64,000 nucleotides of DNA from Cladophialophora immunda (lineage: Eukaryota; Ascomycota; Eurotiomycetes; Chaetothyriales; Herpotrichiellaceae): positions 1,820,485 through 1,884,484 of the forward strand of contig NW_015622542.1 in NCBI RefSeq assembly GCF_000835495.1, written 5' to 3'. Both the position numbers and the translations under genes were made by a program. Below are positions 44,954 to 55,880 of the stretch, in pieces (the first letter of the stretch is position 1; every line of letters starts with the position of its first letter). The notes under the pieces are model-generated. The model saw nothing but the letters and a program-made list of their open reading frames with translations, ran no database searches and was not told the origin of the DNA.

Positions 44954-47900
44954 ATGCAGTCATCCGCCATCACAGGAGCCCAACGGCCTTCGCAGTCTCA
45001 GCGTCGACAACAAGATTTCCCCGACGCAATGTATTCCCAGGCTCAACCTTCGGCCATGAATCCTACAACAAGCTCCGCCTCTCAAACGAGGTCGTCTTCG
45101 GGTTCTGGCCGCTCGCAGAGGAGCGCCAATGTGAGTGTCCCTTGTTTCCCGCTGCAGATCTCTGCTCTGACCGAAGCATTGTGCAGCCCGACAAGCAAAT
45201 ATCGCAAATAGAGAAGAGCGTCACTCATCTACTCGTCGCCACGAAACAATTACTAGAAACTTTGACACAGTGGTCGCGCGGACAGGCGCAGGAAGAGGAG
45301 GTGTCGGATGTCTATGTTCGGCTGGGATACGAGTTCAATTTGGCATGCCGCGCCTTCAATTCAATAGGCGTCGAAACCTCCGACCTCGGGCCTGTTCCTG
45401 ATCTCTTGCGAAACATCCTCGAAGACACTCTGAGCCAACCCGCGTCACCCCAGGCTCTTGATAACTACTTGCCTCGCATCCGCGACATCATTATAAATCT
45501 CCTACATGGCCTCAAGAGGAAGCAGAGCCGACTACGCGGTCGAACCACGAAGGAAGCCTCTGCGACAACGCAATCGAGACCGCCTACTACTCCAGCAAGA
45601 CAGCCTAGCATTTCGACAACAGGAAGCAATGAGACTGGGCTCACGAATATTCTTGACGATATACCCAGTGCCTCTGGAAGCATGCGTGCTCAGTCGCCTC
45701 AAAATAACGCAACAACCGACCAGCCATGGATTGCTGCAAACACTTCGGCCGTGCAACAGCCAGGCCGATCGTCTATAAATAGACACTCCATGCGAAAGGA
45801 TGTCGCCCCCCAACTACCTCAATCTGATTCCGGCTCGACTATATCTTCGGGTACCCCGCAAAACCCTCCTAACCTACCTGTTTATCAGGACGTTGACCGG
45901 TCTCCTTCGGTTCCTCAGATCAATTTTCCGCATCCTCCTCCGCCCCCGCCGAAGCAAGCAGATGCCCTCACTAGATTACAGCGTGGCGGAGATCTGGAGA
46001 GACGGGCCTCAAGAAGGTTTTCGGCCTACCAAATTCAGAAGCATTTGGGTGCTTCTCCTAATGGTGTCCCGGTCATTCCCGCCGCTCAAAATTCCCCTAT
46101 TCCGAACAGGGGAAAGGAAGTGCGCGAATCCCTGACTGCCGTCCGATCAAGAAGTTCCTACCAACAGTCAAGAGCAAAGTCTCTTCGTCAAGGAGATGTT
46201 TCGCCCAGCAGGAGCGGTACTGTCAAGGCGCCTCAACGCATTTCGGAGGAGAGAGAGGAGACCCCGGTCCTAACTCTGCAGGAAGTGCCGCCAATGAAAC
46301 AACCCGAAGAGTCTCTCAATTTTGATAGTCCAACGGTGAAAACCCCGGATGAGTATCTTCCGGTCCCGAAATCCGATTCTGGCAGCGGAGATAATTTGCT
46401 GATGGGAGCAACTGTCAACGGCCCTCTCAGTCCGCCACCCGAGGAGTTGCAAGCAACAATATCACTCGACTCGCAAGTGGCGCTTCCGCTTCCCGAGCAC
46501 AAAGGGTACGTAGATACAGAACAAGTCAAGACGCCCGAGACAGTTCAACGAAGACTACCTGAGAACTACACGCCGCCACGATCGCAAGTTCCCGCGTCTG
46601 ATTCATCACCTCAACAAGGCAAGGAGTTGACTCTTTTCTTGCAGTATAGAAGCAAAATTAAGAAATTTGTGCTCGCAGACGGCTACGACGAACTCACTAT
46701 TGCTAGGTTGCAACTTGCGTTCATTGAGAAGTTCGCGTGGAACACTCAGCATAACGGAGTGGACCTCCCCGAGATCTATGTCCAAGATCCTGTCTCCGGC
46801 GTTAGGCATGAGTTGGAAGACTTGTCGGACGTCAAGGACCGAAGCGTACTTGTGCTGAATGTTGAAGCGCTAGATGAAGTCAAAAAGCATATCGATGAAG
46901 GCATGGGCGGGCTTCAGAGAACTCTGGACGGTGTCCGATCATTGCTCGAAGGCCAGAGTACAATGATGCAGCGGTTTGCGGATCGACAGCTCGAAACCTC
47001 CAAGGAGATGGCAAGAATGTCTGCCATACCTGCGCAGCACCCAGCGCGGACTCCGACATTGGTTTCTGGTAACTTCACGGCTCCGCCGTCTTCCGAGTCC
47101 TCTCTGCAAGAAATACAGGGCCTTCGTCGAGAGATCGCAGTATTACGCCAGACGTATTCGACGATGTCTTCAGACTTTACTGCAGCCATGAGCGACATTA
47201 AAGCCAAGGCGGCAAAAGTCAAGGCGGTTGCTGCAGAGACTGCCAATGCCACATATAAAGGAGACGCTGGTCGGGCCCATATCAATGAAGGTAAAAAACA
47301 ACTGTCTGACGACTCCGAGGCTCTTGTCAACCGCGTCGACGATCTGTCAGATATTGTCGAAGAGTTGCGCAAGGACGTCGTCACCAGAGGAGTCAGGCCA
47401 CTTCCTCGACAACTGGAGGATATCAGCAAGGAGATCAGTGCAGCCGCGAAACAACTCAGCAAAGTCAAAGACTTTGTCAAGCGCGAGAAGCCTATCTGGA
47501 CCAAGATATGGGAGCAAGAACTACAAGTCGTCATGACAGAAAGAGATGATTTGACTCAGCAGGATGAGTTGATGAATGACCTCGACGGGGACCTTGAGGA
47601 TATTACAAGTGTCTTCAAGCTCGTGGAGGAAGCTACAAAGCAGCAGAACCTGCAGAACGCGAGCAGTGGTCGCCAGCCTTCTAGAAACCTTGCCTTTGAC
47701 ACGGATGTGGACCCCCACGAGGCCAAAAGTGGTATGCTGGATGAAGTTCGGGCTTTGCAGCCGAATCACGAAAGCCGCCTTGAAGCAATAGAGCGAGCAG
47801 AGAAAGTTCGACAGCGCGAGTTGGAAAGTCGCAAGGTTGGCGAGTTCCAACGCGAGGTCGAAAAGTTTGTTGAAGAAGGGAAGTTGAAGAAGACGGGCGG

Positions 47901-48601
47901 CATGGATGAGGTGGAACGTCGCAGGAAACTAAAAGACGAGCAGGCGAGGAAGGAGAACTGGGAGCGCCAACAAGCTAGAGCGGCTGAATTGGAAAGGAAA
48001 CGGGCCGCCGAGGCGGCAGCGGCGGCAGCAGCAGCAGCAGCAGCAGCAGAATCTCCAGCCGAGCCGAACGGCACTATACAGCAGAATTCGGAACAGGAGA
48101 TCTCGCAGGAAGGGGAAAGCGCTTTGCAGGACGCGAAAGAGGAGGATATCAAGTCGCCCAACGAAGCCTCCTCGTCGGAACCGGCCCCTGCGCCTGTGAT
48201 TGATGATACTGCCGCCCCAACTTCTACAGAGGCACCACAGCTACCGCAGATCGGAGGGGACAGAGAAGGCGAAGGCGATCAGGGAGTTGGTACGTCTTTT
48301 TTCCGTGATTCTATGAGTGAGACTGGTTGATGGCATTTCCACGGTGTAATGCGACTACAATTTCTGATTCAACTTCTGATTCAACGTTGGTTGAAGTCTC
48401 AATCTCGAGCGTTTGTGGATTTTGGTACTGATTTCTGCGATTCTGTATTTGATAGATTCCTCTTCTCCCACTGTCGGCGCTGAAGCGACTGAGGACGGAG
48501 CCAAAAAGGACGCGAGCGACGATCACGATCACGAGAAAGCCACACAGGAGGACAACAAGGCGAGTGGGAATTGGTGGCAGCCCGCTGTCTTTTCCAGCTG
48601 A
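44954..48601 (+). CDS. BUD6: Bud6/Aip3 actin-nucleation and polarity factor
   Basis: Exons 44954-45130, 45187-48289 and 48456-48601, 1141 residues. The N-terminal conserved block is QIEKSVTHLLVATKQLLETL (residues about 63-82), with LLRNILEDTL further on. A long Ser/Pro-rich disordered middle follows (about 200-550). The Aip3 core starts at about residue 555 with ELTLFLQYRSKIKKFVL, followed by IYVQDP and coiled-coil segments (DLSDIVEELRKDV). A charged helix contains a 12-Ala run, and a short acidic exon ends NWWQPAVFSS. Bud6 binds actin and the formin Bni1 at the hyphal tip or bud neck. Introns are 56 and 166 nt, with GTGAGT and GTACGT donors. Length exceeds yeast Bud6 (788 residues), as usual in filamentous fungi. 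Confidence 0.92.
48016..48048 (+). repeat. Poly-alanine GCA/GCG repeat in BUD6
   Basis: Tandem GCA/GCG codons encode twelve consecutive Ala within a charged helix. The pure GCA part (about 48026-48048) is a slippage-prone microsatellite. Confidence 0.7.
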
Positions 48602-49276
48602 AAACTTTTAAACATTCATTGTCAAAGGACCTGTTTTCTGGTTGTTGGTTTGCATAATCTGGCAGGCGAGGAGTTGTGGACCATGAATGATTCTTGTTTT
48701 GTGCGTGGATACAGTTCTGACATAATTTTGCCCCTGCCCTCCGGCGGACAATTTCGATCTTTGGCTTTTTTGATGCTCTCAAAACTGAAAGGATCTTAGA
48801 TTTCCTGAGCTGTTGTAGAGTCGTCGTCCGGTCTTGGTATATGACCTCGAAGCCCCCATTAGGTGCTATCGACCACTCTCGAGTTGGTGATGTCCTTGCT
48901 GACAAGATTCGCCATCTGCGGTCTCTAGACGTGATGTTCCTTTTCCTGTGTTCAGCCTTCTAGATTCCAGACCTAGAGATTCGTGGACCGTTTTCCCCCG
49001 TCATGTTGAGAACGCCGTTGTTGGTGGGAACAACTTGTTTGCGCAAGGCCGATTGATCAAATATGGAGAATCGACAATCATCCGTGGCTGGCGCTATCTC
49101 CGGATCACGGTTCCGTGAGCCACACACCACTGAAGGTTGGAGAGTACGGAGTAGTAGAGGCGATGTCCCGCTCTCTTTGAATCCGAGACGGTCAATTGTC
49201 CAGCAATACTGCGCCGGGACAGTGGATAGATAATCTGGGAGGATGGAAAGGAAGAGGTGACGCGCCCCTGCGTCTC
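48602..49276. other. Convergent intergenic region
   Basis: 3' flanks of BUD6 and RRP1. A near-copy of the recurring 11-mer (GTACGGAGTAG) lies at 49144-49154. Nothing else was recognised. Confidence 0.45.
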
Positions 49277-50291
49277 TCATCCCGAGATTTTCTCCTCGGC
49301 CAGTTGGACGGCCTCCTTCGCCCTGACCTTGACTCCCTTGCTGAGAGCTTCTTTACTGAGCTTCTGGACGGGCGCCATGAAGGCTTTGGCGGTGTCGAGG
49401 AGGGCCGCTTTCTTGGCGCCGCCGTCGCCGCCGTCACCGCCGTCACTCTGCCCGGCCTCGTCAACCGCTTTTTGGGCTGCGCCGAGTTGGCCCGCGAGCT
49501 CGTCCACCCAGACGTCCAGGACGCGCAGCCTCAGTCCGTCCGGCACCTTGCGCTCGCGCGGGCTGAGCGGCCAGGACTCCAGGATCTGGAGCTGACTCGC
49601 GATCCGGCCTTTCGCGGCCGCTGATGATTCGTCGTTGTTCGGCGCGGCCCAGCCGAGCGCGATGTTGAACATCTCCCGCACGAAGAAACGCACGAGCAGG
49701 AGCACCTTGTTCATGCGCCACTGGTCGATCGAGGCCCATTCCCGACACACGGTTTCCCAAAAGGCGCTCGCCCACACGTCGAGCCACGGGTCGTGATGGT
49801 GGTGGGAGTGCTGGTCTTGACCGCTGTCTGGGACTCCGGAAGAGGCGGCGGAACGAGAAAGCTCGCGGTCCTTTTCGTCCATGATCCTCTGCGTCCCGGC
49901 CAGTTCGGCGGCGAGTCTCTGGACCGAGAGCGCGTTCTTGCTGTCGTGCATGTACAGCCCCACGTAGAAGCCGCGCCAGAGCTGGAGGCACTCGGTCGGC
50001 GTCGGTGGCGACGCGGCACTCTGTTCATTGAGGAATGCGAGGACGGTGTTGAGACACGCGCGTCGCTTGGATGCTTCTGCATTTTTCAAAGGGTCAGTGA
50101 GAGGACGAGCGCAAATCCAATGACGTTGGTCGACTGGCTGTCTGTGGTACGACCAGAACGTGGGCTATTATCCTCGCGGGATGTGGTCTCGAATATAGGG
50201 TATGCAGTCTTCTCATATGGAAGGGTGACATACCGCTGCTGGCAAGATCCTTGACCGAAGGAATCGTCGACGCCTCGGCGTGCTGGGCCAT
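49277..50291 (-). CDS. RRP1: Ribosomal RNA-processing protein 1 (Nop52 family)
   Basis: Exons 50291-50234 and 50076-49277 (157-nt intron, GTATGT donor, TGCAG acceptor), 285 residues, close to yeast Rrp1 (278). The Nop52 fold is supported by KRRACLNTVLAFLNEQ, LQLWRGFYVGLYMHDSK, FWETVCREWASIDQWRMNK, LLLVRFFVREMFN and GLRLRVLDVWVDEL. The protein acts in the nucleolus in 60S precursor maturation (27S pre-rRNA to 25S/5.8S). A His-rich and Gly/Asp-rich insertion and a Lys-rich tail are unremarkable. The start is the first ATG of a short 5' exon. Confidence 0.9.
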
Positions 50292-50726
50292 GGCTAGCTA
50301 CTCGGTGGAACAGGTCTCGGGGAGGGAAACTATAGGGCGTGACTATGACGGAGGAAGTCGTAGAGCCCGCTTGACGATCTCAATACACCGTAAGCCTTCT
50401 TCTCGGAGCCGATGTGATGTGATGGGAAACAGAAATCCGACCTGATGAAAAAAGTTGACGATTCAGAGAGCCAATCGGAGGGAGTGGAGCCTTGGCGTCC
50501 GGAACGAGGCTGCGCTGACGAGGCTGGACAAGGCTGGACAAGGCTGGACAAGGCTGTAAATGTGCTGGTGCATCAATTCACTTTTATACGCAACCAAATA
50601 TCCTTTCTTAGGCCGTAACCAGAAACCAAATCTCTAGGAGCAGCTTCCAAAAAACATCTATGTGTACAGAAAACGGAATCATCCACCAAAGACTGTAAAT
50701 TCATCCGTCGTACTTACACCGCAACG
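50292..50726. other. RRP1 upstream region
   Basis: A 435-bp interval between the RRP1 start and the RGS-LOV stop. Apart from the 10-bp tandem repeat at 50521, nothing was recognised. Confidence 0.45.
50521..50556 (+). repeat. 10-bp tandem repeat (AGGCTGGACA), 3.6 copies
   Basis: Three perfect copies of AGGCTGGACA plus a partial AGGCTG, about 230 bp upstream of the RRP1 start. A diverged further copy (AGGCTGCGCTG) precedes it. Confidence 0.85.
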
Positions 50727-53669
50727 TCAATCCACACTGTACGGTGACCTCGCGCATTCGGAATCGTTGAAGTCATCCACTTCTTCTGGGGAATCGTCTT
50801 CTGCATTGTACTTGGCGGACATGAAGCTTCCTGACAACCCACGATTATATTCAGACGACGGGCGACTGCCAGGGTGGCGCAGGTAGTCCATGTAGTGCTT
50901 GCTATTTGACTTGCCGGTCGAAGAATCCAGACCACTGGTGCCCGGCCTGGAGGGAGAAGGCGTGTAATCTCCAAACCCGGCATTTCGAGGGTTGACGGGC
51001 GTTTTCTCGTCGTCGGAAAAGTTATGGAGCCCATTCAGCCCGTTGGTGAAATTGCTGTCTTCTGGTGAAACGGGCGTTGCCCAGAACCCCGTCTTCTTCG
51101 TTCCCGACAAAGCGCGTTCGAGGGCATCATTGACATCAGTTGGTGTCGGCGTCCTGGGTTCAACATGATCATTGGGTTGACCGTGGGTGTACTGCGGGCT
51201 CGGCGATTCGGAGAGCCCTCCATTTGTGCGTACATAATCATCGTTTTCATCCTCGAGGAGTTCAGGGAGATGTTCAGGCTGATCAGTGCTCGTGTGGTTG
51301 AGATCGGGTTTTTCTTCTTCCGGTTCTACAAGTGTTTCGTCCTCAAGTGAAACTTGCTGATGGCCTTCTTGTCTCAACATCCCCTCTTTCATATTGTCCT
51401 CTATAGCGGGTGGCGAAGATGATGGAGCGGTTTGATTATGGTCAGGCGTGTCGTCAGGGAGTTTTGGTTCAATTGGAGCGCCTGCGGATTCTGTACCGCT
51501 CTTCGACGCATCAACTGAGGCAGACCGAGTTTGTTTCGGTGACCTGGTCTTGGTAGAGGTGGCGATCTGTGTAACTTCGTCGGATCTAGGCTGTTTCAAC
51601 ACCTGATCCTCAGCCGCGCTCGCCAAGTTCTCAGGTTTGCTCTTTTTGGGTACTTTCGCATTCTCAACAATCACAACCATCCAGACACCAATTTTGTCGT
51701 CACTTCCAAGCAGTGGCGTTGCAGAAATCCAACAAACTCTGCCTTGTCCAGCATCTTGGAGTTTGCTTCCACTGCGGGTTGCAGTCCCATCCTGTCGACC
51801 GCCAGCTTCCAGCAGCAGGTTAATCTTGGCGGAGACGGGGACACCGACGCCAAAGCTCTCTTTGAGCCCTTTCAATGTATTTGCGGAAGTAGCAACATGT
51901 GATAAGAATGGATGCTGGACGATATTGCCCACGCGTCGGCGTAGGATGGAGGATACAAAGACGATCCGGAGGGAAGGTGCTGGTCTGACGAGCATGTAGC
52001 TGTCGTAGACGCCTGGCAGCTTTCCTGACAATCCAGACCGTCCCGATTGACCTAGTTGCCAAGCTTTGTCCTCATCTTCGGCAGACTCTTCCTCTCCGTT
52101 ATCGGAAGTCGCATCAGCATCGTCGAATACTCGTCGAGGAACCTTACGGCTGCTTGCAACACTGCCCTCATCATCGTCCCTCGATGTCGAAGTAGACCTC
52201 CCAGTTGAACGCACCACGATGGATTCCTCCAGATCGAACATCTCGCTTAGATCGCGCAATTTCGCCAGTGCTTTCGGTTTTTGGAGGCCCTGATCGTCTC
52301 CTCTGATTCCATTGCCGTGGACCTGTCTCTCACGTCTTTCGATCTCTCGTGTGGTCAGGTATCGTTTCAGCCCTTCGAATCCCTTTCCTCGTTCGACCAT
52401 TCCTGTGACGTCCACCTGGGCGCCAATGTGATATTTGACGTTGCCTCTATCGTCGTGGAGAGGTGCTATCATCAGTAGGTTTAAGAAAGCTCTGCCATCT
52501 CTCCGGTAATTTAACAAAGTCTCGCATATATCTTCACCCTTCGCAATACTCTCTCTCAGCCGCGCCACCGACTCTCTGTTGGTTTTTGAACCTTGTAGAA
52601 ATCGACAGTTTCGCCCAATGACGTCGTCAGGACCGTATCCAGTTTGTCGGTAAAACTCTTCACTGGCAAAAATGATTGGATTATCCTCCTGCTTCGGATC
52701 GGTGAGGCAAAACACTTCTGACAAGCCACCTACCAAATCCCTCGTAGGAGAAGTTCGACTGCCCGTAATCTCGTCTATGAGACACTCGGTTACCATTTTC
52801 ACCAGGTTGTACGTGACGTACATCGGGAGGGCAGAGTCGACCATGATGCGGAAGGAGGAATTGCTTAGTTCCTCAAAAGCCCGGTCGAGGATTGCTGCAA
52901 TAGAAATCTTTGCATTCGAAGCGTCGCCATCGTCTGAAGAGGGAGAGATTCCTTCAGCAACAGCATTCGCGTACTCAATGGCCTTGATGGCCTTCTGTGT
53001 TTCGAGATATCGCAGCAGAACAGGGTGATACTGCGGTCGATACCTTGTCAGAAAGGAAGTGAAGCGGGCCAAGTACTGGGGATCGCGGAGGAGAGTGTTG
53101 AGATGACCCGAAGAAAAGAGCAATTCTGAAAGTGACTCGACTGAAGGCGGCTTCGGCCTGGACGGCGGAGGAGGCGGGTGCAAGTCGAAATCCAGACCAG
53201 AGGAGGATTCAGAGTTTAGGATGACTCCAGCATCTGCCTCGGACATGGTGCGTAGCAGCGAGGATGGGTTGGTGCCCGGTTCTTTCTGTTCCGGGTCCGG
53301 GCGAGGACATTCTATGCGAGGTTTTGGAACTGGCCTAGATGCTTTCAGGTCCAATTCGGTTGATGCATGCGAGTATTTGGGTCGATGAACTGAGCTGTCT
53401 CGTTGTTTCAGGGCTGGGACTTCAGCAATCTCTGGTTTTGGCTGGGACTTGCGAACCACAGGCACCTTTGTGGGAGGACTCGCCCTGGGTTTGGTGATCA
53501 CTCGGGGAGGATCCTTCACCGCACCGTTGGCAATGCTCTTCTGGACCGGCTGACTAGGTGGCTGGCTAGGGCGAGCAGCAGCGGTTGACTGCTCGGTGGG
53601 TGGCTTGCGAGTTTTCTTGGACCGACCGGAACGAAGGCGGAGGCTTTGCTTGATTCGCTCCAGGTCCAT
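50727..53669 (-). CDS. RGS-LOV blue-light photoreceptor (BcLOV4-like)
   Basis: Intronless, 980 residues. A basic, Pro/Ser-rich N-terminus (1-180) precedes an RGS-like helical domain (about 185-305; SELLFSSGHLNTLLRDPQYL and FEELSNSSFRIMVDSALPMY). A LOV/PAS domain follows (about 315-425) with the flavin-adduct motif GRNCRFLQG (Cys about 355), FYRQTGYGPDDVIG, LNYRRDGRAFLNLL and YHIGAQVDVT. After LOV lies a basic segment (GLKRYLTTREIERRERQVHG), then a second PAS-like region (YDSYMLVRPAPSLRIVFVS to GVWMVVIV, about 560-690) and a long acidic disordered tail. Botrytis BcLOV4 has this build and binds anionic plasma-membrane lipids on blue-light excitation. The residues needed for photochemistry are present; light-dependent membrane recruitment here is inferred. 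Confidence 0.9.
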   Translation of the reverse strand: MDLERIKQSLRLRSGRSKKTRKPPTEQSTAAARPSQPPSQPVQKSIANGAVKDPPRVITKPRASPPTKVPVVRKSQPKPEIAEVPALKQRDSSVHRPKYSHASTELDLKASRPVPKPRIECPRPDPEQKEPGTNPSSLLRTMSEADAGVILNSESSSGLDFDLHPPPPPSRPKPPSVESLSELLFSSGHLNTLLRDPQYLARFTSFLTRYRPQYHPVLLRYLETQKAIKAIEYANAVAEGISPSSDDGDASNAKISIAAILDRAFEELSNSSFRIMVDSALPMYVTYNLVKMVTECLIDEITGSRTSPTRDLVGGLSEVFCLTDPKQEDNPIIFASEEFYRQTGYGPDDVIGRNCRFLQGSKTNRESVARLRESIAKGEDICETLLNYRRDGRAFLNLLMIAPLHDDRGNVKYHIGAQVDVTGMVERGKGFEGLKRYLTTREIERRERQVHGNGIRGDDQGLQKPKALAKLRDLSEMFDLEESIVVRSTGRSTSTSRDDDEGSVASSRKVPRRVFDDADATSDNGEEESAEDEDKAWQLGQSGRSGLSGKLPGVYDSYMLVRPAPSLRIVFVSSILRRRVGNIVQHPFLSHVATSANTLKGLKESFGVGVPVSAKINLLLEAGGRQDGTATRSGSKLQDAGQGRVCWISATPLLGSDDKIGVWMVVIVENAKVPKKSKPENLASAAEDQVLKQPRSDEVTQIATSTKTRSPKQTRSASVDASKSGTESAGAPIEPKLPDDTPDHNQTAPSSSPPAIEDNMKEGMLRQEGHQQVSLEDETLVEPEEEKPDLNHTSTDQPEHLPELLEDENDDYVRTNGGLSESPSPQYTHGQPNDHVEPRTPTPTDVNDALERALSGTKKTGFWATPVSPEDSNFTNGLNGLHNFSDDEKTPVNPRNAGFGDYTPSPSRPGTSGLDSSTGKSNSKHYMDYLRHPGSRPSSEYNRGLSGSFMSAKYNAEDDSPEEVDDFNDSECARSPYSVD

Positions 53670-54241
53670 CACGACGGGACCTGCTTGAGGTTGGGCCTGT
53701 CCAGCTTATCCCACGACGGTGAGACCATGAAGAGGATGGCAAGGAGCAACGACGGGAGGAATGTACGTTCTAAAGAATAGATGCCATCACGACTATCAGC
53801 GGGCGGCCGGGAGGCGAAAAGCAGATGTGGTGGTCTGAGGAGTCAGTAGCTTCTTGCCTGCAGCTCCGATTCGCGAAGGCCACCCGATGACGATGGGACA
53901 AGTTGCGAATGCCAGATGGCGATCTGTTGCAGCTCGACTCGATCCAGCACATCAGCCATGGCAAAGGCGCCTCATGCAGGGGTTGTTCATATTGGACCAC
54001 GCTGCAGCGCTCTGGCGGACACAAAAATAGAGATGGACGGGTCATACATCGCATAGGGATTGAAGTCGTGCTCGTCATGACTTTGGGGCGCAGGCGAGGA
54101 TCATTGGCGGACTTGACCGAGGCAGACTACGATACTCCGTACCAGCTGTACGGGATACACCGTGCAGGGATCTCAGAAACAAACAAGCTGATGACCCAAT
54201 AAAGCCCCTCGATATGAATTATTCCTACCCGAGCCCATCAT
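53670..54241. other. Intergenic region
   Basis: Upstream of the RGS-LOV gene and downstream of the DUF1295 gene. It contains a near-copy ATACTCCGTAC (54132-54142) of the recurring 11-mer. No gene was recognised. Confidence 0.45.
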
Positions 54242-55378
54242 CTACCTTGTCTTTGTCACATCTCTTTGCTTCAACCCCCTGCCATCCACCCGAGATGTGT
54301 GATGTTCGTCGAAGCTCGGCGGCCCGCAGCCGGGGCTGGGCAAAAACTTTCCGACCTGTTCCTGATATACCTTGTACTCTGGATACTTGCCCGAGGAGAG
54401 AAGCTCGGTCAGCCATGTGCTGGACTGGAAAAGGAGGAGGTAGGATGCTGCTCCAATCCCGCTCCAGTTGTACCAGGTTTCCGTGGCCAGACATGACCAC
54501 AGGTACAATGTGACCCAGACGCCTTGCTCTGCCGCGAAGTTTGGATGCCGCGAATAGGCAAACAAGCCTTTGGTGAGGAAGCCTCGGTCCAGGTCTGCCC
54601 GTTCCCAGCCGCGTGGTACTTTGGCCGTCTGGCGATACTCAGCTTTGGCCGCATGGTAATTCCACTGCTGCTGGTCTGCCATGTACGATATGGCTACAAA
54701 GGTCAACATGATGGCAGACGCAACAGTGTCGACCACATTCCAGGATTGAATAGGGCCGTCATAGGTCGCCAGGCGTTCGGTCAGCAAGAGGACGTAGGCT
54801 GGTGCGGTAATGCAGACTAGGAGCAGGGACTGCGCCAGAGAGATGAACAGGATGTTGAAGAGGAACATCAACACAGGCCCGGCATATTCCTTGACGGTGG
54901 CCCAGCGGTAGTCCTCGCTGCCAATCGAATAGCCTCCTTTTCGATAGTAATTGTAGGTCAGTCGAGCCTACCACAGAAGAATCAGCATGATACGGAGGGC
55001 AGTGAGGGCTGTTCTTACACTCCATAGGAAGCTAACTACACATAGGACATCCAGTCTCGCTGTATGTACGCCGGCAAGGTGAGAATAAATTGCATAGTGC
55101 AAGTTGTAGACTGCCGGGAGTATTGACCAGACCCGGTCTACTTGGGAGTAGTTCTTGTTTATTTCGGAGACCAGAAGGAAGATGGGAGCCAGAGCCACAC
55201 CAAAGGCAATGGCGGTAACGAGGGGGTTCGTGTTGAGGTACAACTGTTTCAAGGCTGCGGAATTGGTGATGGATGAAAAGAAAATGTTTGGGAGAGGCGC
55301 AAGCTGGGAGAGGTAGGGGGCAACTGTGTTGCTGTAGTCGGCACAGTCAACCAGGCTGAGTACGACGGGTAGAGACAT
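54242..55378 (-). CDS. DUF1295 membrane protein (steroid 5-alpha-reductase-like superfamily)
   Basis: Exons 55378-55019 and 54967-54242 (51-nt intron, GTAAGA donor), 361 residues, six to seven helices. The DUF1295 signature is clear: QVDRVWSILPAVYNLHYA, ARLTYNYYRKGGYSIGSEDYRW, GFLTKGLFAYSRHPNFAAEQ and a C-terminal YQEQVGKFLPSP. The SRHPNF block with upstream Asp and Arg is the NADPH-binding motif shared with sterol reductases and isoprenylcysteine methyltransferases. Enzymatic substrate is unknown. The start at 55378 is the first in-frame ATG. Confidence 0.88.
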
Positions 55379-55880
55379 TGTGCAGCAGTTGAAAGAAACA
55401 CAACCCCAGATGCAGAATCCAACGGAAAATGTAAAGAGTCGAAAAGGACGAGGGAGAAGTGGTTTTGTTGATGAAGCCTCACCCAAGCCTGCGAGCAAAA
55501 TGTAATGACGCAATCATTATTATTCTTTCTATTCTTTGTGGGGGACTAACCAGCACCGGGCAGCACATCAGTGAGAGTTTGTTACCTAGGTAAGCTTCTG
55601 GGGCCCCTAGGCTGAGATCTGGTCACCAATGACTCCAGGAGCTCCCCCCCTAAGGCCCAGATCCGCCCCTCTCCACTACCGCCAGGCTGAATGTCGCTGC
55701 GGGCGCCACTGCTGCCCCGACCGCCTATTTGACCAATGGATCACATGGTGCCGCGTCCGTCCGCAGTCGCCATATTTTTCAGACGCGTCGCTTCATGGAT
55801 CTCTGCCTGCGTTCCTCTCTTCAACCACATACGCCAGTGACTCGTTGACCACTGAATATGAGTCTCGCCCAAAATGAGCC
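55379..55880. promoter_or_regulatory. Bidirectional promoter, DUF1295 gene / TOP3
   Basis: A 502-bp interval between the start codons of two divergent genes. It contains the 12-bp segment GGGGCCCCTAGG near 55600 but no clear regulatory site. Confidence 0.4.
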
